Below are positions 32,688 to 44,280 of a stretch of DNA of 64,000 bases, in pieces. Source of the stretch: Aurelia coerulea (Eukaryota > Cnidaria > Scyphozoa > Semaeostomeae > Ulmaridae); NCBI GenBank assembly GCA_039566865.1, contig CM076961.1, positions 9,447,501-9,511,500 on the forward strand, read 5' to 3'. The notes beneath the pieces were generated by a model. The model ran no database searches. It had not been told where the DNA came from and worked only from the letters and a program-made list of their open reading frames with translations. Position numbers and translations under genes: made by a program. Each line of letters starts with the position of its first letter. Position 1 is the first letter of the stretch.

Positions 32688-32905
32688 CAGGGGCGGATCC
32701 AGGGGAAATTTTGACATTCGCACAAGGCTCAAGCTTAACGGATAAGTATATCCGAAGGAATGACCGAAGGTCATTCGAATAAAGCTGGGGGTTTGGGGGG
32801 CGCTTTGAGCCCCCCAACGGGTCCAGGGCAGGGCCCTGGTGGGGGTTCCAGGGGGCGAAGCCCCCTGGAAGCTATCGCATTTTTGACTTTCAGCAGGGCT
32901 TAAAT
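32688..32905 (+). mobile_element. hAT-like left-end fragment with GC-rich hairpins
   Basis: It begins CAGGGGCGGATCCAGGGG. It contains nested palindromic blocks (GGGGCGCTTTGAGCCCCCC; GGGCAGGGCCCTGGTGG; CCAGGGGGCGAAGCCCCCTGG at about 32847-32868). No right end was found. Confidence 0.5.
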
Positions 32906-32974
32906 TAATTCAAAATTAATGAATTATCTCCAACTATATTACCTCTACAAATGATAAAAATTGGTGCCACAGTA

Positions 32975-33138
32975 CGGTAAGAAACCGAAAAAATAGAAAC
33001 CAGTCATTAAAAAAAACAGTTTTTTTTAATACTTTTCAATCGAAAAATATAGATGTTTCTTATGTAAGGATACCTTTTCTACCCAAAATCAGCATGAAGT
33101 TTCTTCAAAAGTAATTTTTCTTTTGGGGGTTCTTACTG
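32975..33138. mobile_element. Mariner-like MITE, CAGTAAGAACCC family, short copy
   Basis: Left end CGGTAAGAAACC after TA (32973-32974); right end GGGTTCTTACTG followed by CA, a decayed TA. The interior GAAACCAG and AAGTTTCTTC motifs match 25320-25754. At 164 bp it is an internally deleted relative. Confidence 0.65.
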
Positions 33139-33580
33139 CATCACGATCACCATCAGGTCAAGATTAAAACAAAGTTGATAGGAAACTCACCAAAGATAAT
33201 TATGATCCAATCATATACATCAAATCAATCAACAATTAGATTCAGCGACTGTCTTTCAAACAGCATCTTTGTTGGAAAGCATACCTTCTGTTCTTCATGG
33301 CTCCTCTCCCTTTTTGAGTATGACTCATTGAACAACAAACGGTATTCAGCAAATGTATCCATTACCTCCTACTGCTTCAAACATCTCCCCGCTAAATAAA
33401 ATGATCTTCCAACAACAAAGTGTATCCCGTCATTTTGGTGAAATGAATGTGGCTTTTCAGCGACTGAGGATTTAGTTCAACGGAATATCGTATCAAATGA
33501 GGGGTAAAGAACGTGGATGGTTTGTCAAGTGCTCTAGGGTAAGATAACTGTCAGATAATAAGAAAAGATAGTTGGTTCGC
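33139..33580. other. Unassigned stretch before the satellite
   Basis: No gene was recognised, and no TIR that would bound the neighbouring hAT-type gene was found. Confidence 0.3.
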
Positions 33581-36500
33581 ATTGATCAGCAAGGAATCTT
33601 TTGAGCAAAATTAGGAACAAATGTCCAGCTTTGAGGAACTTGGCATGATAACTTGGAAGAGGGAAGAATTAGTCAACATTGATCAGCAAGGAATCTTTCG
33701 AGCAACATTAGGAACAAATGTCCAGCTTTGAGGAACTTGGCATGATAACTTGGAAGAGGGAAGAATTAGTCAACATTGATCAGCAAGGAATCTTTCGTGC
33801 AACATTAGGAACAAATGTCCAGCTTTGAGGAACTTGGCATGATAACTTGGAAGAGGGAAGAATTAGTCGACATTGATCAGCAAGGAATCTTTCGAGCAAC
33901 ATTAGGAACAAATGTCAAGCTTTGAGGAACTTGGCATGATAACTAGGAAGAGGGAAGAATTAGTCAACATTGATCAGCAAGGAATCTTTCGTGCAACATT
34001 AGGAACAAATGTCCAGCTTTGAGAAACTTGGCATGATAACTTGGAAGAGGGAGGAATTAGTCAACATTGATCAGCAAGGAATCTTTCGAGCAATATTAGG
34101 AACAAATGTCCAGCTTTGAGGAACTTGGCATGATAACTTGGAAGAGGGAAGAATTAGTCAACATTGATCAGCAAGGAATCTTTCGAGCAACATTAGGAAC
34201 AAATGTCCAGCTTTGAGGAACTTGGCATGATAACTTGGAAGAGGGAAGAATTAGTCAACATTGATCAGCAAGGAATCTTTTGAGCAACATTAGGAACAAA
34301 TGTCCAGCTTTGAGGAACTTGGCATGATAACTTGGAAGAGGGAAGAATTGGTCAACATTGATCAGCAAGGAATCTTTCGAGCAACATTAGGAACAAATGT
34401 CCAGCTTTGAGGAACTTGGCATGATGACTTGGAAGAGGGAAGAATTAGTCAACATTGATCAGCAAGGAATCTTTTGAGCAACATTAGGAACAAATGTACA
34501 GCTTTGAGGAACTTGGCATGATAACTTGGAAGAGGGAAGAATTAGTCAACATTGATCAGCAAGGAATCTTTCGAGCAACATTAGGAACAAATGTACAGCT
34601 TTGAGGAACTTGGCATGATAACTTGGAAGAGGGAAGAATTAGTCAACATTGATCAGCAAGGAATCTTTTGAGCAACATTAGGAACAAATGTCCAGCTTTG
34701 AGGAACTTGGCATGATAACTTGGAAGAGGGAGGAATTAGTCAACATTGATCAGCAAGGAATCTTTCGAGCAACATTAGGAACAAATGTACAGCTTTGAGG
34801 AACTTGGCATGATAACTTGGAAGAGGAAAGAATTAGTCAACATTGATCAGCAAGGAATCTTTTGAGCAACATTAGGAACAAATGTACAGCTTTGAGGAAC
34901 TTGGCATGATAACTTGGAAGAGGGAAGAATTAGTCAACATTGATCAGCAAGGAATCTTTCGAGCAACATTAGGAACAAATGTCCAGCTTTGAGGAACTTG
35001 GCATGATAACCTGGAAGAGGGAGGAATTAGTCAACATTGATCAGCAAGGAATCTTTCGAGCAACATTAGGAACAAATGTCCAGCTTTGAGGAACTTGGCA
35101 TGATAACTTGGAAGAGGGAAGAATTAGTCAACATTGATCAGCAAGGAATCTTTCGAGCAACATTAGGAACAAATGTCCAGCTTTGAGGAACTTGGCATGA
35201 TAACTTGGAAGAGGGAGGAATTAGTCAACATTGATCAGCAAGGAATCTTTCGAGCAACATTAGGAACAAATGTACAGCTTTGAGGAACTTGGCATGATAA
35301 CTTGGAAGAGGGAAGAATTAGTCAACATTGATCAGCAAGGAATCTTTTGAGCAACATTAGGAACAAATGTCCAGCTTTGAGGAACTTGGCATGATAACTT
35401 GGAAGAGGGAAGAATTAGTCAACATTGATCAGCAAGGAATCTTTCGAGCAACATTAGGAACAAATGTACAGATTTGAGGAACTTGGCATGATAACTAGGA
35501 AGAGGGAAGAATTAGTCAACATTGATCAGCAAGGAATCTTTCGAGCAACATTAGGAACAAATGTCCAGCTTTGAGGAACTTGGCATGATAACTTGGAAGA
35601 GGGAAGAATTAGTCAACATTGATCAGCAAGGAATCTTTCGAGCAACATTAGGAACAAATGTCAAGCTTTGAGGAACTTGGCATGATAACTAGGAAGAGGG
35701 AAGAATTAGTCAACATTGATCAGCAAGGAATCTTTCGAGCAACATTAGGAACAAATGTACAGATTTGAGGAACTTGGCATGATAACTTGGAAGAGGGAAG
35801 AATTAGTCAACATTGATCAGCAAGGAATCTTTCGAGCAACATTAGGAACAAATGTCCAGCTTTGAGGAACTTGGCACGATAACCTGGAAGAGGGAGGAAT
35901 TAGTCAAAATTGATCAGCAAGGAATCTTTCCAGCAACATTAGGAACAAATGTCCAGCTTTGAGGAACTTGGCATGATAACTTGGAAGAGGGAAGAATTAG
36001 TCAACATTGATCAGCAAGGAATCTTTCGAGCAACATTAGGAACAAATGTCCAGCTTTGAGGAACTTGGCATGATAACTTGGAAGAGGGAGGAATTAGTCA
36101 ACATTGATCAGCAAGGAATCTTTCGAGCAACATTAGGAACAAATGTCCAGCTTTGAGGAACTTGGCATGATAACTTGGAAGAGGGAGGAATTAGTCAACA
36201 TTTATCAGCAAGGAATCTTTCGTGCAACATTAGGAACAAATGTCCAGCTTTGAGGAACTTGGCATGATAACTTGGAAGAGGGAAGAATTAGTCAACATTG
36301 ATCAGCAAGGAATCTTTCGAGCAACATTAGAAACAAATGTCCAGCTTTGAGGAACTTGGCATGATAACTTGGAAGAGGGAAGAATTAGTCAACATTGATC
36401 AGCAAGGAATCTTTTGAGCAACATTAGGAACAAATGTACAGCTTTGAGGAACTTGGCATGATAACTTGGAAGAGGGAAGAATTAGTCAACATTGATCAGC

Positions 36501-36878
36501 AAGGAATCTTTTGAGCAACATTAGGAACAAATGTACAGCTTTGAGGAACTTGGCATGATAACTTGGAAGAGGGAAGAATTAGTCAACATTGATCAGCAAG
36601 GAATCTTTCGAGCAACATTAGGAACAAATGTCCAGCTTTGAGGAACTTGGCATGATAACTTGGAAGAGGGAAGAATTGGTCAACATTGATCAGCAAGGAA
36701 TCTTTCGAGCAACATTAGGAACAAATGTCCAGCTTTGAGGAACTTGGCATGATAACTTGGAAGAGGGAAGAATTAGTCAACATTGATCAGCAAGGAATCT
36801 TTCGAGCAACATTAGGAACAAATGTCCAGCTTTGAGGAACTTGGCATGATAACTTGGAGGCGGCGAGAATTAGGCAGC
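33581..36878. repeat. 97-bp satellite, 34 units, no detected length variation
   Basis: Head-to-tail units are anchored on ATTGATCAGCAAGGAATC at 33581, 33678, 33775, 33872 and so on to 36782. The total span equals exactly 33 periods of 97, so I see no net indel across the array. Variants recur in non-adjacent units: CGAG/TGAG/CGTG, GTCCAG/GTACAG/GTCAAG, GGAAGAATT/GGAGGAATT. This suggests gene conversion or unequal exchange. Because 97 is not a multiple of three the array cannot be a protein repeat. It ends within about 10 bp of the stop codon of the gene at 36887. Confidence 0.97.
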
Positions 36879-36886
36879 ATTGAACT

Positions 36887-39800
36887 TTAGTATAACTCGG
36901 AGGATACAACATCATCTTCGTTCTGCAAAGTTACGTCAGAATTAAGGATATTGATCATGGTCATTCTTCTATTGTGTCTTCTTCCAAATATGTCTATTGC
37001 CTTATCAACATTAACTTTAATGTCTTTGTGGGTATAAAGAGAAGCCAAGCCATTTAAGCGTTCCTGTGACATTGTGCTTCGAAGGTACGTCTTTAACAAG
37101 GGAATGGATGATGCTGATCTTTCACAGGTACAGCTGGTGACAGGAAGAACTGCAAGAATTTTTAAGGCTGTAAAGATGTTGGGGAAAGAAAGTGCGTTTG
37201 TTTTTTTGATCGTCTGAGTTATGCTGCATGGCAACTCCTTGTCTGGAACATCTTTCCATGCAGATTCCCAATTATCAACCTCATGCGACAAGTTAGAAAT
37301 GTTCGGCAAGTCCTTCTCATACTGAACGCAAAAATCTCGAAAATCACGTTTCCATTGATTGTCTAGCCGTTGGATATCGACTTTGGACTTTCTGCTCGAA
37401 TGGGCATCAAAGGTTTGACCATCAGTTGTGTCAGTTGGCTCTGGGTAGATATTTTCTTCCAGCTGATCCTCGTTGATGACACTGTGTGCCGTCACATCAC
37501 TTTCGTCGTAAATTATAGGCTCGTGTCCTTTCTTTTCGCTGCATTTGTAGTCATTCTTCAGGATTGCTGGTATAATCGATGTTCCTTTCATGGCGATGCA
37601 ATTTTTCTGGGTGAATCTTGTTGACATTTCACTTATCAAATGATCAAGGAATTTGATGGAGACATTGCGTTTGAAATAATCTTTCACACTCTCTGCTGGG
37701 ATGTTGCTTCTATTTACTTGACGTCTGCAAATTCTACGATTTGTTATGGGTGCCCCAATTTCATTTGCAATCTCAGTAGCCTTCTGAAACCAAGTTTCGT
37801 GGTATGAATCGATCAGATTCCTTGCTGTGTTAAGAGATTTCATCATAATGTCGACTTGCTTCAATCCTTCAATGATGTCAATATGGGCTCCTTGTAGCTG
37901 AATGGTTACTGATCTTGTGTAGCCAAGACAATTCCTCACAATAACAAGCGTCATCAGGAAGTCGAAATTGGAACAAACGGCAGCCAGTGCATATGCTTCT
38001 GCAGCAGCAGAATCCCACTTTCTATCAACATTATCACGAATTGTGAACAAAGCTTCTGTGATAGGAATATACATTTCTAGAAATCTTGCCAAGCCATCAA
38101 GTCGTAGCACCCATCTGGTTCTGCATACATCAATTAATTTTGTGTACTTGTACTCTGGCATAAGCTTCTTGGTCATTTCTTCTAAGAGTAGTTGTTTCTT
38201 TGGTGAATTATTAAAAAACTTTGATATTACTTGAATATTATCCATCATGTTTCGGACATTCTGGACCTTGCAAGCAGCAGCAACACAAAGATTGAGCTTG
38301 TGCGATGCACAGTGAGTGTAAAGGGCCAGGTTGTTTTCTTGCAAAATGCGAGTTGCGACTCCAGAGTATTTTTCAGCCATGTTGTCTGCCCCATCATAAC
38401 ATTGACCACTGCAATCTTTAATATCGAGCTTTAACTCTTCATTGATGCATTTGGTGATCTTTTCTTGCAGTGCCATACCAGATACTCCTTTGTCACAATG
38501 AATGAATTTTATAAATCTCTCCTGGATCTCTCCCTCTTTATCAACATAGCGCAAAACTAAAGGCATCTGTTCTTTATTTGAGCAATCTGTCACCTCATCG
38601 GCAAGGATAGAATAAAATTTGCTCTCTTTTACTTCTTCGATAATTTGTTTTGTGACTGTTTCAGCACAGCAAGAAATAAGTTCATTCTGTGTCGTTTTGG
38701 AACGACAAGTTGCATTTCGTGGTGCCGTTTGAAAATGCTCCTCAAGCACTTTATCACCGCTGTCAACCCGAAAATCCAGCAAAGCTTGAAAGTTGCCACA
38801 GTTGTCGGTCTCGTAGTTATCAGAATCGTCCCTGTGTCCACGTAAAGGAATGTTGTGTCTTGCACATAACAATACTGTTTTGACAATGGGGGCAAGTTTA
38901 TCACGATTTTTGGAGATGGTTCTGTCCAATATTGTGTCGTGAATTTGATTGATCGGTTTGATCTTGTTTTCTTTTACTTTGGTGAACGTTTGCATGGTAA
39001 GGAGAGAGGCTTTATGAACATCATTTTTTGTGTGATCTTGAAAACGACGAGATGCACATGACCAGTCTACAAATGGACTCTTCATCAGCTTGTCAAGTTT
39101 TGAGGCATTAGCACCAGTTTTGCGACCAAAAAGAACGCAGGCAACACAAAAGGCACCATCAATTTTTTTGGAATACACCAACCATGGAAACTGTTGGAAC
39201 CAAGAAGACACAAACTTTCGCTTCTTTCCAGAAATAACACGGGAAGGAAAGGAAAAATTTTCATAAGGCTTCCAAACGTTTTTCAAAACATCATACTTCT
39301 GGCTATCATTCAAGCTATTTGCGTTGAGACTGATGGACCCTATATCAAAATCTAATGCTTTCTGTGAGCTGGATTCAACGGGAGGGTCTCCAGAAAGATC
39401 TTTGCCTGTATTTGTCACTTCATTTCGAGAAAGAATGGCAAAGGAATCTTCTTGGACAATCTCTTCCTCTGTTTGCATAACAATGGCTGGCTTAGGAGGA
39501 AAGAAAAGCTTTGACTGTTTGATTTTCTTGGGATTAGGTGCACTGGAGGAGCTTGCTCTTTTATTTGTTCCTTTAACAACAAAGATAGGAACAACGTGAT
39601 TTGGCAGAGAAGAAGGGTATACATCATCTTTTGGTCCCCCAGAAGTTGTCCATAAGATTCTGACAGGATTGGCACTTTGCAAATTTTCTCTGGGAAGAAG
39701 CTGTGCATGGCAAATTTTAACAGAATTCTTTCTACCATTATCTGGATAGATTGAATGGATGGGGAGGCCTAGAACACTTGACAAACCCAGAAAACAAATA

Positions 39801-40109
39801 AAGGGACTCCAATGACCACTTACACAATTCAAAGATGCCTCAGATTTTATGGCATCAGAGAAATTTTGCCTGTTGGTGACAAGCAGGTCATTTGGACTAA
39901 ATGTAAATGACCTTGAAAAGAATGTTTCCATTAAATCCTTTTGGTTTGATGTTGCCAAATTTGTAATGAAATGAGGATGAGAAGCATAAAATTCTGAAAA
40001 CAGGAACAGCTCAGCAGATGTTAATGCCCTCAACAGATGGGACAAGTCTTCAGAACCAGAGATTGCCATAGAACATGAATTGTACAAACAATTGCCATCA
40101 TCTGAAGAC
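36887..40109 (-). CDS. OTU-like protease module fused to hAT transposase, exon 2
   Basis: This long open exon encodes residues 71-1144 of a predicted 1144-residue protein. The acceptor ...AACTAG lies just before 40109; the split codon started by exon 1 (AA) is completed by G, giving K-S-S-D-D-G-N-C. DGNC (C78) is the OTU cysteine-protease box; NH at 241-242 could supply the histidine. A basic stretch (PKKIKQSK) is near 264. A TTF-type zinc finger follows at about 375-436 (C392, C395, C422, later His). The hAT RNase H-like core has ADEVTD (D575), YDGADN (D643) and CASHKLNL (671-678). The dimerisation domain is at about 1052-1112 (LPVTSCTCERS, LKTYLRSTMSQERLNGLA). Expected role: DNA transposition, or a domesticated derivative, in the nucleus. 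No nonsense codon, unlike every LINE here. No TIR was found around it. Confidence 0.88.
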
Positions 40110-40244
40110 CTAGTTAAATAAATTAAGTAGCTGCCTCAATTGATTGATTTTTTTGCATTTTTCACAATATCAGTAACTTCATGTTTTCTAGTAAGATATA
40201 TAAAAATAATGTATAAGGTGATTCATGAGACAAATTCTAAAGTA

Positions 40245-40492
40245 CCGTAAAGCTCTAATTAAGCCCATGGGGACTTATTTAATTCTGGACACTTCTTAGT
40301 CCTTTTACATCACATTTTGTGGTTTAATCATACAATTTTACAAGTTAAATATATGAATTCAACACAGTTTTATCTCAAACCATATCAAAATTAACATGCG
40401 AACTCATTTAGCTCAATAATGGAAATCTTTGGTAACCTCTGGAATTTGATATAAGTGTTAATGGAGAGGGGGACTGAACAGAGCTTTTACGG
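40245..40492. mobile_element. Mariner-like MITE, CCGTAAAAGCTC family, copy 2
   Basis: TA flanks at 40243-40244 and 40493-40494; ends CCGTAAAGCTCTAATTAAG and, complemented, CCGTAAAAGCTCTGTTCAG. The interior matches 29126-29524. It lies in the predicted intron. Confidence 0.8.
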
Positions 40493-41725
40493 TAACTGCC
40501 TGCATACATGTACCCCAGAAGAGCAGGAGTCACAAAAGTCTGGATGAAATTGTCCTTTGTCTATCTATGATCTATTTCTTTCATAAAAAGTACTCATTCT
40601 TTGAAAGTCTGATTTTGAGCTAAAGTTACTTAATTTGTTCTCTATTGCACAAATATGCACAAAAGCATAAACCAATGTGAACATTTCATATTTCATTGCA
40701 TTGCATCAATACTGCTATTTTGCGACAAGGATTTTAGGCCCTGAGTCTTGATAAATAGCCTGTGTATAGGGTCTGCAGGGGAAAAGTGGGTAGAAGTTGT
40801 AGCTTGAGGAAAACAGTGAACAAGATTTTAGCAAAATTTATCCAAATTGTTCGCACTACCCATTTTACCCTAAACTTTACCCACTTCACCCCCAACAGAC
40901 CTAAACATAAGAAATGTGTTGACTGGTGGTACTCAATGGTGCAATTAATATATCCCTTGATCGTTTCACATGTTACACTCAATGCAACAGAGCAGGTCCT
41001 TTTATCATGACTCAACATCTTTGATAAAGATATTGCACATGATGATCACTTAAGTCAATAATTTATACTCATCCAGTTAGAAAAACACAGAGCTAAAAGT
41101 GACTGAACAAGAAAAATAAAAGCTAAATAAAAAATAACCTTGCTGCATCTTTCAAAGGGTCATCTTTCAAGCTTCACAATGGCTTGATTCCAGAGTGATA
41201 AGTTTGCAAAGTGCACACGGAAGATGTGCACCTGGCTATTGTTTTAAGAAGAATTGCTCTATTGTTCTTCTTTGTTATATGAAATTGCGTGCGGAACATC
41301 TTCCGCACGCACCACATAAATAGCAGTCTGGGCTTGATTATTTCATTTCTTCCCAAGCTGGGCATTTATTATTGGGAAAATTACTGTGTACAGTGGAGGG
41401 TGGAGTTTGGGAGACTGAATGAATGTTGAGGAGACAGGAGACCATTATTTCATTTTGAAATTTATTGCTTAGTTGTTGTCCGTAGAAACAATAAAATAGC
41501 GAGATAATGACTTCTGTGTTCCTTGTTCGAAGTTTTCCTATACCCACCCCACTCCACATGCAAAGAATTAGAATTAGGCCTAGACTAGGTCCAGGAGGAG
41601 GCTAGGCCCCACTCCGCGACAATCTAGATCTTGATCTAAGCCATGTTTGATATTCAGTTCATAAAAGTATGTATATTTACTATAACACTTAGCTGCCTAT
41701 TTCCTAATCATCTGTGTATAGTTAA

Positions 41726-42562
41726 AGGGAATATAAGCATATATCAGGCGCTTTCTATAAATAGATACACCAGAGCATGCGCATAGCAGTTGCATTCTAA
41801 CTGTGCACGTGAAAGTGAGCTCTGCATTGCAAATTTGTAGTGCGAGGAGATTCTCGATATACTTTCCAATATGGTTACCCAGCAAGCAAGATTCCTTCTT
41901 CCTGACTGCGACGATTCTGAAGTAGTTTGCTCGAGTGAATCGAGATAAAAGAAGTGAGAAGGAAAGGTAATTTAGCTCCACTTACGTCTCAATGACCTAA
42001 TCGTATGAGTTGTTTGTTGTTTGCCATCATTGTCGCGATCGATGGATCCAGTGTTTATATTAGGCCCGGCTCGGCTGCTTTGTTGAATGCTCACTATTTA
42101 TCAGTATTTCTTCCGCAACACTAGCCCTTTGTCCATAGATTCCGTAAGGCTAACTTTAGTGTAGATTCCCTTGTCTGAAGATACGTTTAGGCCCAATGAG
42201 ATGTGCTTGTTTATCCTGTACCCATCCATTTCAGCAATTCATTCGTATCGTAAATGGACTCAAAGCGCTTCGATTCTTCAGGACATCAAATTCTGTGGCT
42301 ACAAGGTCTGCTCCATCACGGAGGTCAATGAACAGGCAATATTTCTTTCCATTTCTTGTCCGTTTTTGCCCCTTAGCGGATAGAGAAACAACGAAGCAAC
42401 TCTTCCCCGCCATTACTGATCGCCCGTTACGTGCCCTCGTGCAGGCTAGGCTGCAGTGAAAGTGATCACGTGCAATGGTAGATAGCTTGTTGTGATTGGT
42501 TAAATTTGATTGACAGTTTAGGTCTTGTGGCTCGGAGCCACTTATATATGCTTATATTCCCT
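41726..42562. mobile_element. TTAA-flanked MITE in the intron
   Basis: TTAA at 41722-41725 and 42563-42566. TIR AGGGAATATAAGCATATAT on the left; on the right the complement reads AGGGAATATAAGCATATATA. The TTAA target resembles piggyBac, but the terminus lacks CCC, so the assignment is loose. Length is 837 bp. A 60-codon frame at 42231-42413 on the minus strand has no recognised motif. Confidence 0.75.
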
Positions 42563-42620
42563 TTAATGAGTTTGGTTGGTTGATCTTTTTAAAAGGAAAG
42601 AGCTACATTACTGTACTTAC

Positions 42621-42832
42621 TTTACAATTATTATGCTCTCATTTTGATCAATATCCAAACGATGATGTCTTGCTGGCAGGAAAGCTTCAGCATGGCTATC
42701 AAGAGGCAATGCTCTTACTGCAGCATCAGATAAGAGGGAAACATTCTTCAATCGATTCTCTGCAACAAATTCTTCGATGCTTGCGGAATCTTGCGCGTCA
42801 ATAAAGGCTTTAACTTTGTCGAGGATTTCCAT
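42621..42832 (-). CDS. OTU-hAT gene, exon 1 (start codon to donor)
   Basis: ATG at 42832-42830, then 70 codons plus two bases, ending at a consensus donor (GTAAA/GTAAGT). The peptide begins MEILDKVKAFIDAQDSASIE and looks helical and acidic, ending in hydrophobic ESIIIV. It has no catalytic motif and would lead straight into the OTU box of exon 2, where OTU domains normally begin with a short strand before DGNC. The start is chosen because it is the first ATG of this frame and the frame ends at the donor. Untranslated upstream exons cannot be excluded. Confidence 0.7.
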
Positions 42833-43340
42833 TTAAAGCTTCGATGATAATTTGGCGCCCTTTTCGAAGAAAAGCAGAACAGAAAGACTTCAATGCGAGG
42901 CCAATCACATCTCTTCCTTTGCCTTTTGCCTAAATAACATCGATTTGTTCTCACAGTTTAAACAGCATCGCTCGCCTCGATTTTCCCACGCTTTGAAAAA
43001 TAGCACATCACATCGCTTTCCTCGATCCACCATTGGCATTTCTTCAGAGCTCAGACTGGACCAAAAACCATCGCTCGCCTCGAGTTCGCCCAGATCAAAA
43101 TCTCGCTTCTTAGCATACGTCTCATCGATATCCTGGTGAAGTTTTGAATGAAGATTTCATCAGCAAAAATCATCCCTATCCTCGATTTCGCATCCATTGC
43201 ATCCAATAGATCTGGAGAAAAGTCTTGACTGCATTCTTTGAGATCTGTTCTATAGTTTCCGGTTTGTTGGCTTCTCCACGGTCCGTCCATCGGAATGCTG
43301 AAACTCGTCTATAAAGTTGCTGCGCATGCGCTCCGCAACA
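42833..43340 (-). promoter_or_regulatory. Candidate promoter/5' region of the OTU-hAT gene with an NRF-1-like site
   Basis: No open frame here is convincing. The sequence is richer in CG dinucleotides than its surroundings (repeated CTCGCCTCGA, CATCG, GCTTCG). TGCGCATGCGC at 43321-43331 matches the NRF-1 consensus found in many animal housekeeping promoters, about 490 bp upstream of the ATG. No TATA box was identified. Promoter role is inferred. Confidence 0.4.
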
Positions 43341-43448
43341 ACAATAAAAGAATTATCGTGGTTAGGCCAAGTAACATCTACATTTAAAATGTAAAAAAAA
43401 AATGATATCTTCGTGACACAATATGTCGTACAGAATCTTTTACATTAA

Positions 43449-43829
43449 AGACCCTGTGCTAACCAGCAGTCTTTGCAGGCATTCTTTGCAAGATAGATAA
43501 ACAACCTTGTGCAAGATGACACGTGCAAGGTATGCAAGTTGGAATGGCTCCTTTGAAATTGGAGAAAGGGAATATCAAATTTTGGACTCTACAGCATTGT
43601 CTATGTAACAACGCCATTCAGTTGGAAACTTTATCAGAGATTTGTTTTGTTATCAGGAAGAACAGCATTTCATTGTACATTCTTAAATTAGCTCACAAGC
43701 TGACGAGACTTTCTTCTGTTCTTTTGGGGACTAGGAATTTTTGCAATGATCTGTGGGATTTTAAGGGTCTCTGAAAATGCATTGTGGGATAGCTGATGAC
43801 CACAAAGACCCATGGTTAGCACAGGGTCT
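43449..43829. mobile_element. TTAA-flanked MITE, 16-bp perfect TIR
   Basis: TTAA at 43445-43448 and 43830-43833; TIR AGACCCTGTGCTAACC exact at both ends. Length is 381 bp, non-coding. TTAA suggests a piggyBac-type target choice. Confidence 0.8.
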
Positions 43830-43833
43830 TTAA

Positions 43834-44272
43834 GTATAACCTTATTCAGTTGTTGTTTTTGTTGCAGGACCAAAGAATTGCCTGTTCTAATTCATGTAAT
43901 GAATGTATTCAGGTCTGATTTGCATTCAGACAAAGTAAAACACAGTGGGATGGAAAGCCATTAATTAAAACAATGTGCTGCAGGATGGACAATTACAGTT
44001 GTCGAGACTAAACATTGCGCATTATGAAGTATTTCCATCAAGATTGTTTTTCACTAATACAAAACCTGTTTTCCTACATTGTTGGAATTAGACATTGAAA
44101 AATTTGTTGTGATGATGCAGCTGTTTGGTTATTCTTGCTGATGCTCATCAATGCAGGTGGGTGAAGCAACAATGGACGATAAGAGAAAGCTAATTACAAA
44201 GAAAGGATCAAAGCCAGTGATGCGAATATGACTGTGAAGTGCCATTCATAGCAGTTTAAAAGAATAAAGTTA
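43834..44272. other. Unassigned stretch
   Basis: No gene or repeat was recognised. Confidence 0.3.
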
Positions 44273-44280
44273 ACTACAGT

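Larger units (their letters stand above)
40110..42620 (-). other. Intron of the OTU-hAT gene (predicted)
   Basis: It starts GTAAGTAC (42620 downward) and ends TTTATTTAACTAG at 40110. Phase 2 is preserved across the junction, and the exon 2 frame is closed by TGA a little upstream of the acceptor, which supports splicing. It contains two non-coding TIR elements (40245-40492 and 41726-42562) and a short perfect hairpin GCGTGCGGAA-CATC-TTCCGCACGC at 41288-41311. No other exon was recognised. Confidence 0.65.

Noticed and set aside
33581..36878. CRISPR-like array
   Set aside because: Units are contiguous 97-bp satellites without unique spacers, in a eukaryotic context.
32688..40109. CAGGGGCGGATCCAGG end as the left terminus of the hAT gene's transposon
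   Set aside because: No inverted partner was found to the right of the gene, so I cannot link them.
43051..43290. Additional 5' coding exon of the OTU-hAT gene
   Set aside because: The frame has no donor in phase with the ATG exon and lacks protein-like features.
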